Assembly: GCA_014871385.1 (NCBI GenBank)
Contig: CM026428.1
Coordinates: forward strand, 12,340,041-12,404,040
Source: Ceratodon purpureus
Lineage: Eukaryota; Streptophyta; Bryopsida; Pseudoditrichales; Ditrichaceae
DNA: 64,000 nt
Direction: 5' to 3'
The notes below the pieces were generated by a model, which had not been told where the DNA came from, did not search any database, and worked only from the letters and a program-made list of their open reading frames with translations. The position numbers and the translations under genes are program-made. Positions 41,812 through 52,244 of this stretch are shown here, piece by piece; positions within the stretch are counted from its first letter, which is position 1; each line of letters opens with the position of its first letter.

Positions 41812-43380
41812 ATGTCGGTCTCTCGCGGATCCGGGAAACGCCCTGCCTACGTAGATCTTGATGCTCCTGTAGAGGATGTGATGGCAACCTCCACAGCACC
41901 GACCGTTACAGGCTCAAACCCGTCATCAAGCTCATCGGGAAAGAAGAACCGGAAGTCGGCGAGTGAGAGGGACCCGGACTACCCACCTCCTCGGTACCAG
42001 GAATTCGTTAGAGAGCTAGCATTGGAGTGGTACGGATGTCGGAAACGGGAGATGATTACCCGTACGTACGTTGAGAAGGGGGAGACCGGAATTAAGGACT
42101 TAAAGACCCATTTGGAAGAGTATTTGTGGAAGAAGCTGGACCTTTCCGAGAGATATAATGATTGTATTCATTACTTTCATTTCCCTAAGTGGATGGAGCA
42201 ACAAATAACAACAAACACTACGAACATTGTGCATGTCTTTGAGTGTGTCAACAAGAAGCCAAAGGAGGGCTACTCGCGGGCGCAGAAGGAAGAGATAGAG
42301 AAGCTCAAATATGTCCAGGATTCGTGCGCGAGATTCTCGAATAATAAGACGAGGGCGAGGCCATGGCTTGAAGCTGGACTGAAAAGCGCAATGGAGAAGT
42401 ACTTGTGGGGAGCAGTGGTTGGAGTTCCGAGAGGGGTTAAGTTGGTTCCGCTGTCAGGCACAAAGGAAGGCGGTTATGGTAAAGTCCGAAAATTACGTAT
42501 TGTTGGCATGCAAACCATACCTGAGACTTGTGTCTTTGCGGGGAAGACGTCCAAGGCTCCTGACGAGACCCAGAAGCGGCACGAGACATCAATAGAAGCC
42601 ATGGTTTGCAGAATTGACCATCCCGGCGTTATTAAGTTTTTTGCGGTCAATGACTGGACGATGGAAGCCTACACGCTTTGGTGGAATGGGGATTGCCTGC
42701 AGAATTTTCTGCACAAGTTCAATTCAAATATCGGTGAGGGTACTCAGAACCGTAACATCCACAAGCAGATCGATATGCCCATGGAAACACGTGACCGTGT
42801 TAAGGCCTTCCGCACCCATAGGGCCAAGCTAGCTTGGGCACTCATCTGTATTATGGACCGGGTGCATAAGGGGTATTTGCAGCATAATGACATCTCCCCG
42901 GGAAATGTCTTGCTTCACTTCCCAGAGGATAAAGTGAGCGAGGTTTACATTGGAGTATGCGACTGGGGCCTTGCAAGTCGAGTGTGTGAGACAACTCCTT
43001 CAAGGTACGGTTACCCAAGTGATGAGGCGCGTACGGAAGCCTTCAAGGAACGTGGTAGTTTTGTGGCTCCGGAGTTGTGGTACACTTATGGTAAGCGAAA
43101 TTCGGAGACCTCTTATGAAACTGTAAGGAGGAGACATCTATATACGCAGGCTGCCGATGCGTACTCGGTTGGAGTGGTAGCAAATAAGATTTGGGATAAC
43201 GAGGACGACTTCGACCTTTTCAAGGATACAGCGGGGAAGGCTAGATTTGCGGTGGCGTTGAAGGAGCTCACAAATCCCGATCCCAAGAGCCGCTCCACCT
43301 TGCGTTTGGTCCACGCTACTCTAACAGCCCCTCCCTACAATTTCCAAATCCCAGAGTGTAGTTATCGCAAACATATTTAG
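41812..43380 (+). CDS. Protein kinase-like protein, 522 aa, copy 2
   Basis: As 17073-18641. One residue differs just after the Gly loop (RKLC to RKLR, 42496) and there is one silent change (42438). All catalytic residues are kept. Polyadenylation signal AATAAA at 43480-43485. Confidence 0.8.
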   Translation: MSVSRGSGKRPAYVDLDAPVEDVMATSTAPTVTGSNPSSSSSGKKNRKSASERDPDYPPPRYQEFVRELALEWYGCRKREMITRTYVEKGETGIKDLKTHLEEYLWKKLDLSERYNDCIHYFHFPKWMEQQITTNTTNIVHVFECVNKKPKEGYSRAQKEEIEKLKYVQDSCARFSNNKTRARPWLEAGLKSAMEKYLWGAVVGVPRGVKLVPLSGTKEGGYGKVRKLRIVGMQTIPETCVFAGKTSKAPDETQKRHETSIEAMVCRIDHPGVIKFFAVNDWTMEAYTLWWNGDCLQNFLHKFNSNIGEGTQNRNIHKQIDMPMETRDRVKAFRTHRAKLAWALICIMDRVHKGYLQHNDISPGNVLLHFPEDKVSEVYIGVCDWGLASRVCETTPSRYGYPSDEARTEAFKERGSFVAPELWYTYGKRNSETSYETVRRRHLYTQAADAYSVGVVANKIWDNEDDFDLFKDTAGKARFAVALKELTNPDPKSRSTLRLVHATLTAPPYNFQIPECSYRKHI

Positions 43381-43576
43381 AAGTAGGCAAGTAGTGACAA
43401 CAATGTGATATTCTCAGTTCTCCATAAGAGGGGACATTTTTTGTAAGTGGTTTACTGCCACAATTTTGCAAAACTTTTCAATAAACATTGCACTTCCCAA
43501 TTGCCCTCTTCTGAAATACATGCCCTCTCTTGTCATTTATGATTTTGCCCGATGTCGCTCTTTCCCTACTAACCTG

Positions 43577-43881
43577 CAGCGCTCGCGCCCGACCGCCGGC
43601 GCCCGATGCAGCGCACTCGCCCAAATGCACGCGCCCGATCCAGGCTCGCGCCCACATGACCGCGCCCGATAAGTGTGCTCGCGACCGTCAACTGGATCGC
43701 GCCCGCAGCGACGCTCGCGCCCGTTCGCAGGCGCACGCGCGCGACCGGAACGACGCACGCGCCCTCGCTCTCGCGCACTCCAGCGCGCGCCCGTGACATC
43801 GCGTTCGCGCGGACGCTCGCGCCCGTCGTCCTGCTCGCGCCCACCCGCTCGCGCCCGTAATCGCGCTCGCGCCCGCACTAA
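43577..43881 (+). repeat. GC block 7, copy 2
   Basis: Same as 18838-19142. Confidence 0.75.
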
Positions 43882-44000
43882 TTCAGCGCTAGGTAAATTC
43901 GTTTTACCCTTACAGTGAGTCAACTGGTCAACGCCCTTATGTGACGGACACGGGGGTCTGTCTTGTCACCATGACGGACTAACGGACTAACGGACGGTCG

Positions 44001-44019
44001 GTCCATTATGACAACCATG
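44001..44019 (-). repeat. Right terminal inverted repeat, hAT copy 2
   Basis: Complement of 29045-29063, 19 of 19. Confidence 0.96.
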
Positions 44020-44027
44020 CCCTACAG
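44020..44027. repeat. Target-site duplication, right, hAT copy 2
   Basis: CCCTACAG, as at 29037-29044. Confidence 0.95.
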
Positions 44028-44845
44028 AGAGAAAAACCGAGAGTAGAACTGTGCGCGCAACAAGGGTCGATGGATTGCCACCCTCTCCAAAACTGGCTGT
44101 CGGATCCGACAATGCGTTTTGTAGTTGATCCAGAACGGCCGGGGTCGACGAGATTGGCCTTCGCTGGCCATGTGGATACACGGGCGACAGGTACACGGGT
44201 ATCGACCTAAAGAATGCATATTGATGCTCAGTTGAAGAATGCGTTTACAACATGCTATAAGGTGGTACCAATTTCTGAGACCCAACTGTTGCAATACTTC
44301 GGATTTCACGAATGATATTACATCGTCAATGCATGGAAAGTTGTAGGTCCTTTATTTATAAGTTTCTAAAATATCCCTCTTGATCAAACTGTTGGATACT
44401 GTATCCTATACAAGTCACAAAAGTAAGAACACTTCGCTGATTTAAATCCTGGAAGTCTTCATGCATACAAATCAGACATAGCTTGGCGCAGGATGCCTCG
44501 CCTCTAACTTCAGTCCCTTTGAACCGCTGCATATCCGGACTTAGACACAGAACTCTGATGAAATTTTGAGCTTTTTCTTGTCGTGGAGACCTGAAGACAA
44601 CAAACCTTATTTCATGTCATTGCCTTCAAAGACACTTTATAGCATGACATAAAAAGAACAAAAGTTCAAGCCGCAGAAGTTGATCCTTCACCACTTTGAC
44701 GAATGTGAATTAATTTTATAGTAAAACCCCAAACCCAACAAGAAACCTGAAAATTTTACATCGTAAAGTACTGGTAAAACGTGGGTTCAAACTGCATAAA
44801 TCTTCTTCATGCAGAACTATTTCGACCAGGGCGTGAACTTTACCT
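44028..44845. other. Intergenic DNA with one palindrome copy
   Basis: TGTCGGATCCGACA at 44098-44111, within TGGCTGTCGGATCCGACAAT, the same 20 bases as at 25459-25478. No gene recognised. Confidence 0.55.
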
Positions 44846-45475
44846 TCACTTTGCTGATCCTTTCCCGAGTACGGCATTCAGGTGCGCCTTAGGACGTATT
44901 GGCAGCTTCAAGTATCCACAATAGACCGCCCGTGGTGCCCAGTGTTTAGGAAATACCTTTCTCTCCTTTGACGACGACCCAGGTCCGGAAGAAGAGGATG
45001 AACACATGCTGTAGCCAGGAGGTGGACCCATTACCTCCATCTCGTAGCTGTTCCGAAGGTGGTCACGCAGCATGACTTTCTGCTGCAGCGATAACTCACA
45101 AAGCTCCGTGTTGACAAGCTTCTCGTCGATCTCAAACGGGATAACCCGATCGGTCATAAACAGAACAAGTGCCTCAGCCCAGTACGCATGAACCATACCG
45201 GTACCCCACTCGTCTTTCCGCTTCCTCACATCGCGCGACTCCTTGAAAGCAACTACATACGCACACCATGCGGGCATGGAGTCTATCAGCCGCTCCCACT
45301 CGTCACCTCTCTGGCGCAAGTTCTCCAAAAGCGTCATATAGTCATAACTCCACTCTGAGCTCTGAGTGTAATGTCGGTGCAACTCCGGCATGAGGTCCGG
45401 AAACAACTCTGCCATCGCAGATTCAGGAGTGACCCAACTCTGACTAAAGAGGTCCGTAATCACCGCAAAGTCCAT
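44846..45475 (-). CDS. Unknown protein, 209 aa
   Basis: A single open frame with sound codon use. The product is Trp-, Tyr- and Leu-rich in its first 130 residues with no membrane segment, followed by a Ser-rich link (CSSSSSGPGSSS) and a basic C-terminal end. I recognise no domain. The upstream side faces the gene at 46318 and holds the palindrome at 45699-45712, so the two may share a control region. Confidence 0.5.
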   Translation of the reverse strand: MDFAVITDLFSQSWVTPESAMAELFPDLMPELHRHYTQSSEWSYDYMTLLENLRQRGDEWERLIDSMPAWCAYVVAFKESRDVRKRKDEWGTGMVHAYWAEALVLFMTDRVIPFEIDEKLVNTELCELSLQQKVMLRDHLRNSYEMEVMGPPPGYSMCSSSSSGPGSSSKERKVFPKHWAPRAVYCGYLKLPIRPKAHLNAVLGKGSAK

Positions 45476-45698
45476 CCTGCTCTGTAGAAACTTACAAACG
45501 ACAAGTGCAAAATGCGGAAGAAATCCTAGAAATTAACAAATGACAAATGCAAAATGCGGAATAAAACGTTATCCCAGACACATATAAGGTGAATCTGTTG
45601 ACTGCTCTCTTGATATCTTCCCTCATCCTTGGAAGCCTGCCCTAATTCTGGCTTCTTTATGCCAGGTACTACACTAACCAATTACTACAATTTTAGGC

Positions 45699-45712
45699 TG
45701 TCGGATCCGACA
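45699..45712. promoter_or_regulatory. Palindrome TGTCGGATCCGACA between two divergent genes
   Basis: Perfect 14-bp copy, 224 bp from the start of the minus-strand gene and about 600 bp from the plus-strand gene. The rest of 45476-46317 shows nothing recognisable except a run of TTGCCTACA repeats near 45880-45912. Confidence 0.5.
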
Positions 45713-46317
45713 TAGACATTTAAGTAAATTACAACATCAGGGATAGACCGTTTAGTTCAGGGTTTCAAGCCAAAGTTAATGCACTATGACGGCACCGGCA
45801 TGGCAGGTACTCATACATGGCGGCTAATGAATGATCTTCATGTATCTCAATTACTTCTTTTGATTATTACGGTGCCTACATTGCCATAGATTGCCTACAT
45901 TGCCTACATTGCCCCTTAACTCTACTAGATGAATTTACTCCCGACGTGCAAATGATTAGCTCCGTTGGAGCACTGCTTTATCACGCATGCCATTCTCATT
46001 CAGTGTGTAATTACTTGTCCCTTGTGAAATATGGAGTATCCTGACAAACCAATGGGAAAGACATCTGGTCCACATCCCAAGACATCGCCGTCATTCCTCA
46101 TTGTTTTGGTAACAGAAGACATTTACTCTGAGATGATGTGAAGATAGTAAAGCGAGCTCTCTTCCTAAACGTATCACCCAGGGACTATCTTTTCGACTGT
46201 TCCATTTGTAAGCGCAATGGATCGTTCATTTGTAATCTCTGCGAAATATTAGGGAGCCTCTCACTTTTACGAAGGTGCTTGCTATTACTCTTTGATTCCT
46301 TTGCGTGCATTGCAGTC

Positions 46318-47034
46318 ATGGACTCATCGGCTCTGCCCAAAGCGCTTGCTCCGACCCACGTCACGGACCAAACCTCTCCAACTCGAAGAGTGGAGATCAA
46401 GTCATCGATGCCAGCAGACTCTGAAATGCTACAGGTTTACTCCTTTTCTTTCACCTCCCTTTGTTTGAAACTGGATTGGCCTACTCATTTCTCATGAAAT
46501 GCTTTGTTGGACCATCGGCATTGCATCGGTGTTATTTCGGTTTTGCCATCTTTAGACAGACCTCTGAATATTAAACATATGTGGCGTGATTCGTATGACT
46601 CCTGTGTCACAATGTTATTGCAGGACGATTTGCCATGGCACAATTGGGAGTTGCGTGAATATATATGGAGGGTGACGTACGAGGACAAAGACCGGCGGGT
46701 AGGCAAACAGGTTGATGTATTTTCTGAGGTTGAGCAGATGAATCGAGTCCTTCGATCCAATCGAGCCCTGATAGACTGGACAGAGGACGACGTGCGCTCG
46801 CTCAGGCGCATCGAGTTCCTTACTGGAATAACCAGCGTGGAGCCAGAGCTTTTCCAGTACTACATTCCTCGTCCTAGTTCGACCTTCACGCCTGCTCATG
46901 TGATCTTCGATGGGAACCCCGGGTCGTCGGCCGCTGTGGATATTACAGACTTACAGGATGTTGTTTGGGAGTCTGAGCGTAGTGCCTCACCCGACCCATT
47001 CACCTTCCTAAACCAAGAGAGATCGGAGGAGTAA
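46318..47034 (+). CDS. Unknown protein, two coding exons, 175 aa
   Basis: Exon 46318-46434 (39 codons, after the acceptor TGCATTGCAG, donor CAG/GTTTAC) joins in phase to 46624-47034 (acceptor TTATTGCAG). An upstream non-coding exon is implied by the acceptor just before the ATG. The second exon encodes a Trp/Asp/Glu/Arg-rich region and then a Ser/Pro-rich acidic tail. No domain recognised. The donor is weak, so the splice is likely rather than certain. Confidence 0.5.
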
Positions 47035-48410
47035 GAATAGACCGTGATGCTAGTATGCTAGCTTTGACTAGACAGCTCAACCTTACCGACATTAACATTT
47101 TTGTATTAAAAATATTATATAATGAAGGTACCACGCCAAATTTCCACGGTAATAGGCTCCACATTACCGATCCCGGCGGTCATTTTTTCAACCCCGGCGG
47201 CGAAAATTTCTGCTCACTTTTGAACCCCGGCGGTGAAATTCTCTGCTCTCTGCTCACTGCTCACTGCTCACCGCTGCCACAGTAGCATCGCTGAAACCTC
47301 CGCCCCTCCGCACAAATCCGCACGCCAAAAAAACCTACGAGGACGCCCACTATCTCCCAGCGCGTACAATCTCCTTCCCAAAACATCATGATCACGACCA
47401 AACCGCACGAACCCGTATGAAACAACCGAATTCTATGATCCCCACACCCCAGAATCAATGCGCGGCACAATCCCTCTTCCGCACAGCCCCGCCGGCGGTT
47501 GGGGTTCCCGCCATGGCTCTCCCGCCAAGAACCCTAGCGGGATTGCCACGCAACCCGCCTTCACCCCCCCCAAGCATCGGGTTCCAAACCCTCGTACAGA
47601 ACCGCGTACCGTATCCCATTTCGAATACATGTCCCCGTATCTGCCAGATAACTGCATTGTATGGATCCTAGCATACACTGATGGATGCGTCTGAGAGAGA
47701 TACACAATTTCACTTTTGAAGTCGGGTCCATTTGAAGGACCTAAACCGCTCAAATACTGCAAAAACCCCCCATACGGCCACAGAGGGCCTTCAGGACGTC
47801 AGGGGTTAATGTATGGCTTCATGTTTTGTTAGAAGAATGACTTGAGAATATATACAAAACTTCCCTACCCCTAAGGGTGGGTGGGCGGGACATCCCTTTA
47901 CGTGGCAACTTTTATCACCTTCCTCACCAAGTTTCTAAATCAGCCTGTTCTCAATTCAAACCTAATCAAATCTATACACTCTCTTGTACTTCCAAACTAC
48001 CAGTTTAGGCACATAGTGCTTTTCGCCAGAGAATTCTCAATCAACTCACTACTTACAAATAGTAGTGTATGATAAAACAATCCAAATAGTAGAGAAAAGT
48101 TTGTCTTAAAACTGACAATACAAGATCAAACACAAAATAGTTTGAGTCTCTATAAATCTTCTCATCCTTTGAATGTTGGTGTAGTAAAGTAAGAAAAATC
48201 CAGAGGTAAAGGACCTCATCTCTCCCCATAAACACAACCAAAACCACAGTTAGGATTATGTTTGTAGACAAGGTGTCAACAGCCCTTTACAGCTTGTTAT
48301 TGCAGTCACAAGAAAAATCAAACCCTACACCAAACATACAAATCAAAGGGAGAGATGAAAGAGTCTAATTGCAAACATAAATTAGATGACCTGACTAGTA
48401 GTTTGACCAC
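47035..48410. other. Intergenic DNA with CCCCGGCGG repeats
   Basis: Three spaced copies of a CCCGGCGG motif at about 47166-47235 (AACCCCGGCGG twice) recall the AACCCCGGCGGG of the gene A/B promoters. From about 47700 the sequence turns AT-rich. No gene supported. Confidence 0.5.
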
Positions 48411-48414
48411 ACTC

Positions 48415-48800
48415 AGCCATGTTGCACTTTGTTGAGATGACAAGGATGACTGAGATAAGAAGATTGAGATGACTGAAATGACTGAGATGCCTGAGATGTC
48501 GAAGATGGCTTAGATGCCAGAGATGTCTGAGATGACAAAGATAACTGAGATAAGAAGACTGAGATGCCTGAGATGCCTGAGATAAGAAGATTGAGATGAT
48601 CGACATGACCAAGATGGGTGAGATACAAGGATGATTAAAATGAGTGAGATGATGCATGAGATGATGATTGAGATGAATAGGATGAGTAAGATGAGATGAC
48701 TGAGATGACTAACATGCTGAGACAATTGAAATAATTGAAAGGATTGAAATAATTGGTACAATTGAGATGATCTAGATGAACAACATTGTTGAAATTAGTA
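48415..48800. repeat. Degenerate GAGATGACT-type microsatellite
   Basis: Many imperfect units of GAGATGACT, GAGATGCCT and GAGATAAGA. Apparent ORFs on the minus strand (His/Leu/Ser repeats) come from this repeat. Confidence 0.85.
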
Positions 48801-50585
48801 AGATAGATGAGATGGCTGAATAATTAAAATAACTGAAATGGCTAATGACTAAAAATATCTAGGTTATGATATGTAATGGCTATGATGGCTGAAATGACTA
48901 TGTCATCAATTTAAAGATAATAGAGTCTTAATATCTTAATTATCTAATCTCAAAGTGCCTGAAATGGCACTATGACTTTGGTAAGTTGTTGAAAAACAAT
49001 TTTAGCCACTTTGATCTTTATAGTCTCACAAATGAAGAAAAATCAACAGTCCAATTTTTGTATATGACTAGTACATCACTTTAATTTAAAGAACTTATGG
49101 TTAAATTTACTAAAAAGATGCTTAGATTGAGAATTACTAGGCCTAAAGTAGAAGGGGTATTAAAAAAATGTTTATGTTGAGATTTTTTAGGCTTGAAGTA
49201 GAAGGGTTTAGTTTTAATAAATTTGCACCAAAGATCTTTAGAAGTTAAATATATTGAAAATTTAAAAAGTAATGGATTTTTAATTTAAATAGCAATGCAT
49301 CAATTTAGAAAGCACATACTATTGCTTAGGCCAAAATATAAACAAAAAGTGTGGGATTTTAATTGAAGTAATCCACATTAGTAAAGAAGTTTTCAAAAAA
49401 TGTAGAATGGTCCATTTAGTTTAGCCCTATATTCAGTATTTTAACCCCTAAACGCCTAAACGACCAAAAATTTGTTGATCACATTCTTCAAGTTCCATAA
49501 CTGTCATCTAAATGACAATTTTTCATCCATTTTTTTAATGTTGTAAAGTTGTGAGAAATCTATTTAATTCCATTAATCAATTTTCAAAATAATAATTTTA
49601 TGAATTTTGGTGTCTCCATAAAGTCCAAACATCAATATCTTGTGTATTCAAAAACTTCTAACTACATACAACTAAAACAAAATTTTGATTATCGAGATGA
49701 TCGTCTTTACATTTGAGGTAAACAAATGAAATGTAGCTTGACAAATTTGTTTTTGAGTCTAGCTAATTTTTTTGAAAAACACCTAAAATTGATTGATTTA
49801 TAGCGGTAAAAGTAGTATAACCCTGGCTACTACTTGATTTTCCATGGTTCTATCTATGGTAAATATTTCATAATTTTTTAGAATAACCTATATTTAATAT
49901 GAATTTTCTTTGTTAGTTTTTATTTGAAAATTCATATTAATTACATAATGAAACCATTAATTTTGATAAAATTATTGTTTGTAGTTAACATGTTTATCTA
50001 GCCAAGAAAAAGTTAAAAATTCATATTTTACATCATTTATAGTAGCTAAATAGAGCATCTAAAGACAAAGTCTATACCTATGGTCATAGGCTCAGGCAGT
50101 GAAGGAGTCTTGAAATATGGAGTAATAAACAAGTAAGAGAATTTGGAGTAATAAATGTACTAGAACTTTGTGACTTGGACTACGGTAGGCTGTCCTATAA
50201 CCAACCACTTAAGGAATCTGACCTATATTTGGAAGTCATAAATTCCAAAAAAATGATGACCGCTTTCAAAATAGGATTTCATGGGGATTGCAAAAAATTG
50301 CATCAAGAAATATGCATTTCTCAATTTTCTTTAGAATTCCAAAGTGCAAAGTAGCCTCCGACCCAATTCCGATGACAAGCTCTAATGTACAAAGGAGGTA
50401 CATCTGTTTTTCACAATCTAGGAATTAGGTCTGATCAGTTTTGAGGAATCTACTGGTTGGTTTTGGGTCAGTGGTTGGTATGAGGACAACCAACCATAAG
50501 ATCCAGGACGCCCTGAAAGAAACGAGCCCTTGCGGCGTACTAACGTACTCACAGGAAAAAGATCAAATTTCTTCTTCATGGTCTA
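48800..50585. other. AT-rich DNA, no gene seen
   Basis: A short segment at about 49350-49405 (TTTTAATTGAAGTAATCC.. ATTAGTAAAGAAGTTTTC) resembles 59990-60045, suggesting decayed copies of a dispersed repeat. Confidence 0.5.
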
Positions 50586-51603
50586 TTAACCCTTTGGAGC
50601 CCAGGGAACCATAATGTGGTTGCGAAACTTAGTTGGAGATGAATATCTTGAAATCCAAAATGAATTTGCTCTCGATTATACTTGTTCAGATTTACGTTCT
50701 TCTCATAGGCTCGCAATGCAACAATCAGATCTCGATTTGGAGTAGTGTAGAGGGTCCAAATCGATAAGAATACATCACTGTAGCAATATATGGCAACCAA
50801 AAGAAAGGCGGAATTGAAGAGAATACGGAGAGGAGAGTACAAAAGATAAGGGTCTTTGTGGGATGAACTTTGCTCATGAAGAAAGTTTTAGTCCATGAGT
50901 GGTTGTTTCCGTTGACATTGTAAATGTAGATGGATGATTCTCTAAAAAAATAAGTGATGTGTCATTGGAGGAAGGCTAAAGATGATTGCCATAACGATAC
51001 ACATCCTTGTCGATATGGTATTACAATAATATTGTACATGTAGTGTATTTAGAGGAAAATACAATAGATTTGAGGTTTTTTATTTAATTTTTTTCTTTTA
51101 TGCCTACATTCTAATTCTTCAACCGTTGTGGATTGCATTACATTTGAGTCATGTCAATGAGGCCTAGTGTACAAAAAACATGCTAAATCGTATACTATTT
51201 TCATGCCTAAAGCTTAAAAATCCTCTAAATCTTTTACTAATTTAGCACATATATATATATATGATTTATCCTAAAGATGTTAACATTAGGCATAGCTGAA
51301 CCGCTCTTTTACTAAATTTAGAAATTTATTCCGAGATTTATGGGGTTCCAAACTTACACCCCCTGAAAAAATACACAAAACTGCAATCTAATTGTCCTCC
51401 ATATATATACAGATTATATACTTCAAGTTCCTACAATTGGATTAGGTCCATGTTTTGCCCATAGTATTCTACTTACCTTAGCTACAGTACTATACGGTTA
51501 GATACAGAGCAGTACAAACCTATTTTCGTTTATTCCAATAATAGCCCAGAAAACGAGAAAAAACAGAGTTGCTCGAAAAAAACCCTGGGCTCCAAAGGGT
51601 TAA
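50586..51603. mobile_element. Non-autonomous piggyBac-like element, 1010 bp, with TTAA duplications
   Basis: TTAA at 50586-50589 and 51600-51603 flanks 50590-51599. The ends are 17-bp perfect inverted repeats, CCCTTTGGAGCCCAGGG and its complement. TTAA duplication and ends starting CCC are the hallmark of the piggyBac superfamily. No transposase is encoded; the interior is AT-rich with only short ORFs. Confidence 0.85.
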
Positions 51604-52244
51604 CTGGATTCAAATTGGATGTAACACTATGATACGTCCAGGGTGTGGCAATACACAAGCATCACAACTCAGGTTGAAATTCGGAATTTTCGTCTCATGC
51701 AACAATATGAGATAACCTTTCCTATGCATTGCTACATTCCAAATAATGCACAGGATCACAAGGTAGACAGTCCATGTGCTGGTAAGACCCAGAAGAATTT
51801 CATTAAAACCGACTGCAGGAAGACGTTTCGAAATCAATAATACTTAATGAAATGCAAGGGCATAATGTTTCTGATCCAGCGCCCAGTCATACGACCCTGC
51901 TAAACAAAGAGATTACGACTACTTCTGAACCTAATTTGAATGGAATGAAAGCATGGCTAACTTTCATGTGCAACTTCGTAATGTACACCGCCCACACATG
52001 ATACAAACGAAGGGATTATATCAGTGTTCACAACAAATACAAAGCCAATGAGTCTGCTGGTAGAAAGAAAAAAAGAATTTCCTGCTCTGTGACACCGTTA
52101 CTCTATTCTGAACTCCAGATCAAGGCAGCAAATGAGCAATGAACACTCTGACGATCCCATTCTGGGTGGTCACAAGGTAAACCTTCGAGTGCCCCGTTAA
52201 AAACTCATTTCGTTTCGCTTATTGCTCTCCAAATGAAGTGGGCT
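51604..52244. other. 3' flank of the receptor kinase gene
   Basis: No separate gene seen; part is likely to be 3' untranslated region. Confidence 0.5.

Larger units (their letters stand above)
29045..44019 (+). mobile_element. Giant hAT-type DNA transposon with cargo genes, copy 2 (14,975 bp)
   Basis: Same ends, gene order and internal blocks as copy 1, shifted by 24,740 bp up to about 11,240 and by 24,739 after it because of one T fewer in a T-run. Differences I found by eye: 6507/31247 G to A, 6602/31342 G to A, 10600/35340 T to C, 10731/35471 C to T, 10765/35505 T to A, 13521/38260 T to C, 17699/42438 C to T and 17757/42496 T to C. Near-identity points to very recent movement. Confidence 0.95.

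Noticed and set aside
4305-44019. A simple 25-kb segmental duplication
   Set aside because: Similarity stops exactly at the inverted repeats, and each copy has its own 8-bp target duplication.
43987-44196. Minus-strand ORF crossing the right end of copy 2
   Set aside because: It is short, runs through the terminal repeat, and ends soon after the element would be removed.
51250-51272. AT microsatellite as a functional site
   Set aside because: A short AT run in AT-rich DNA is expected by chance.
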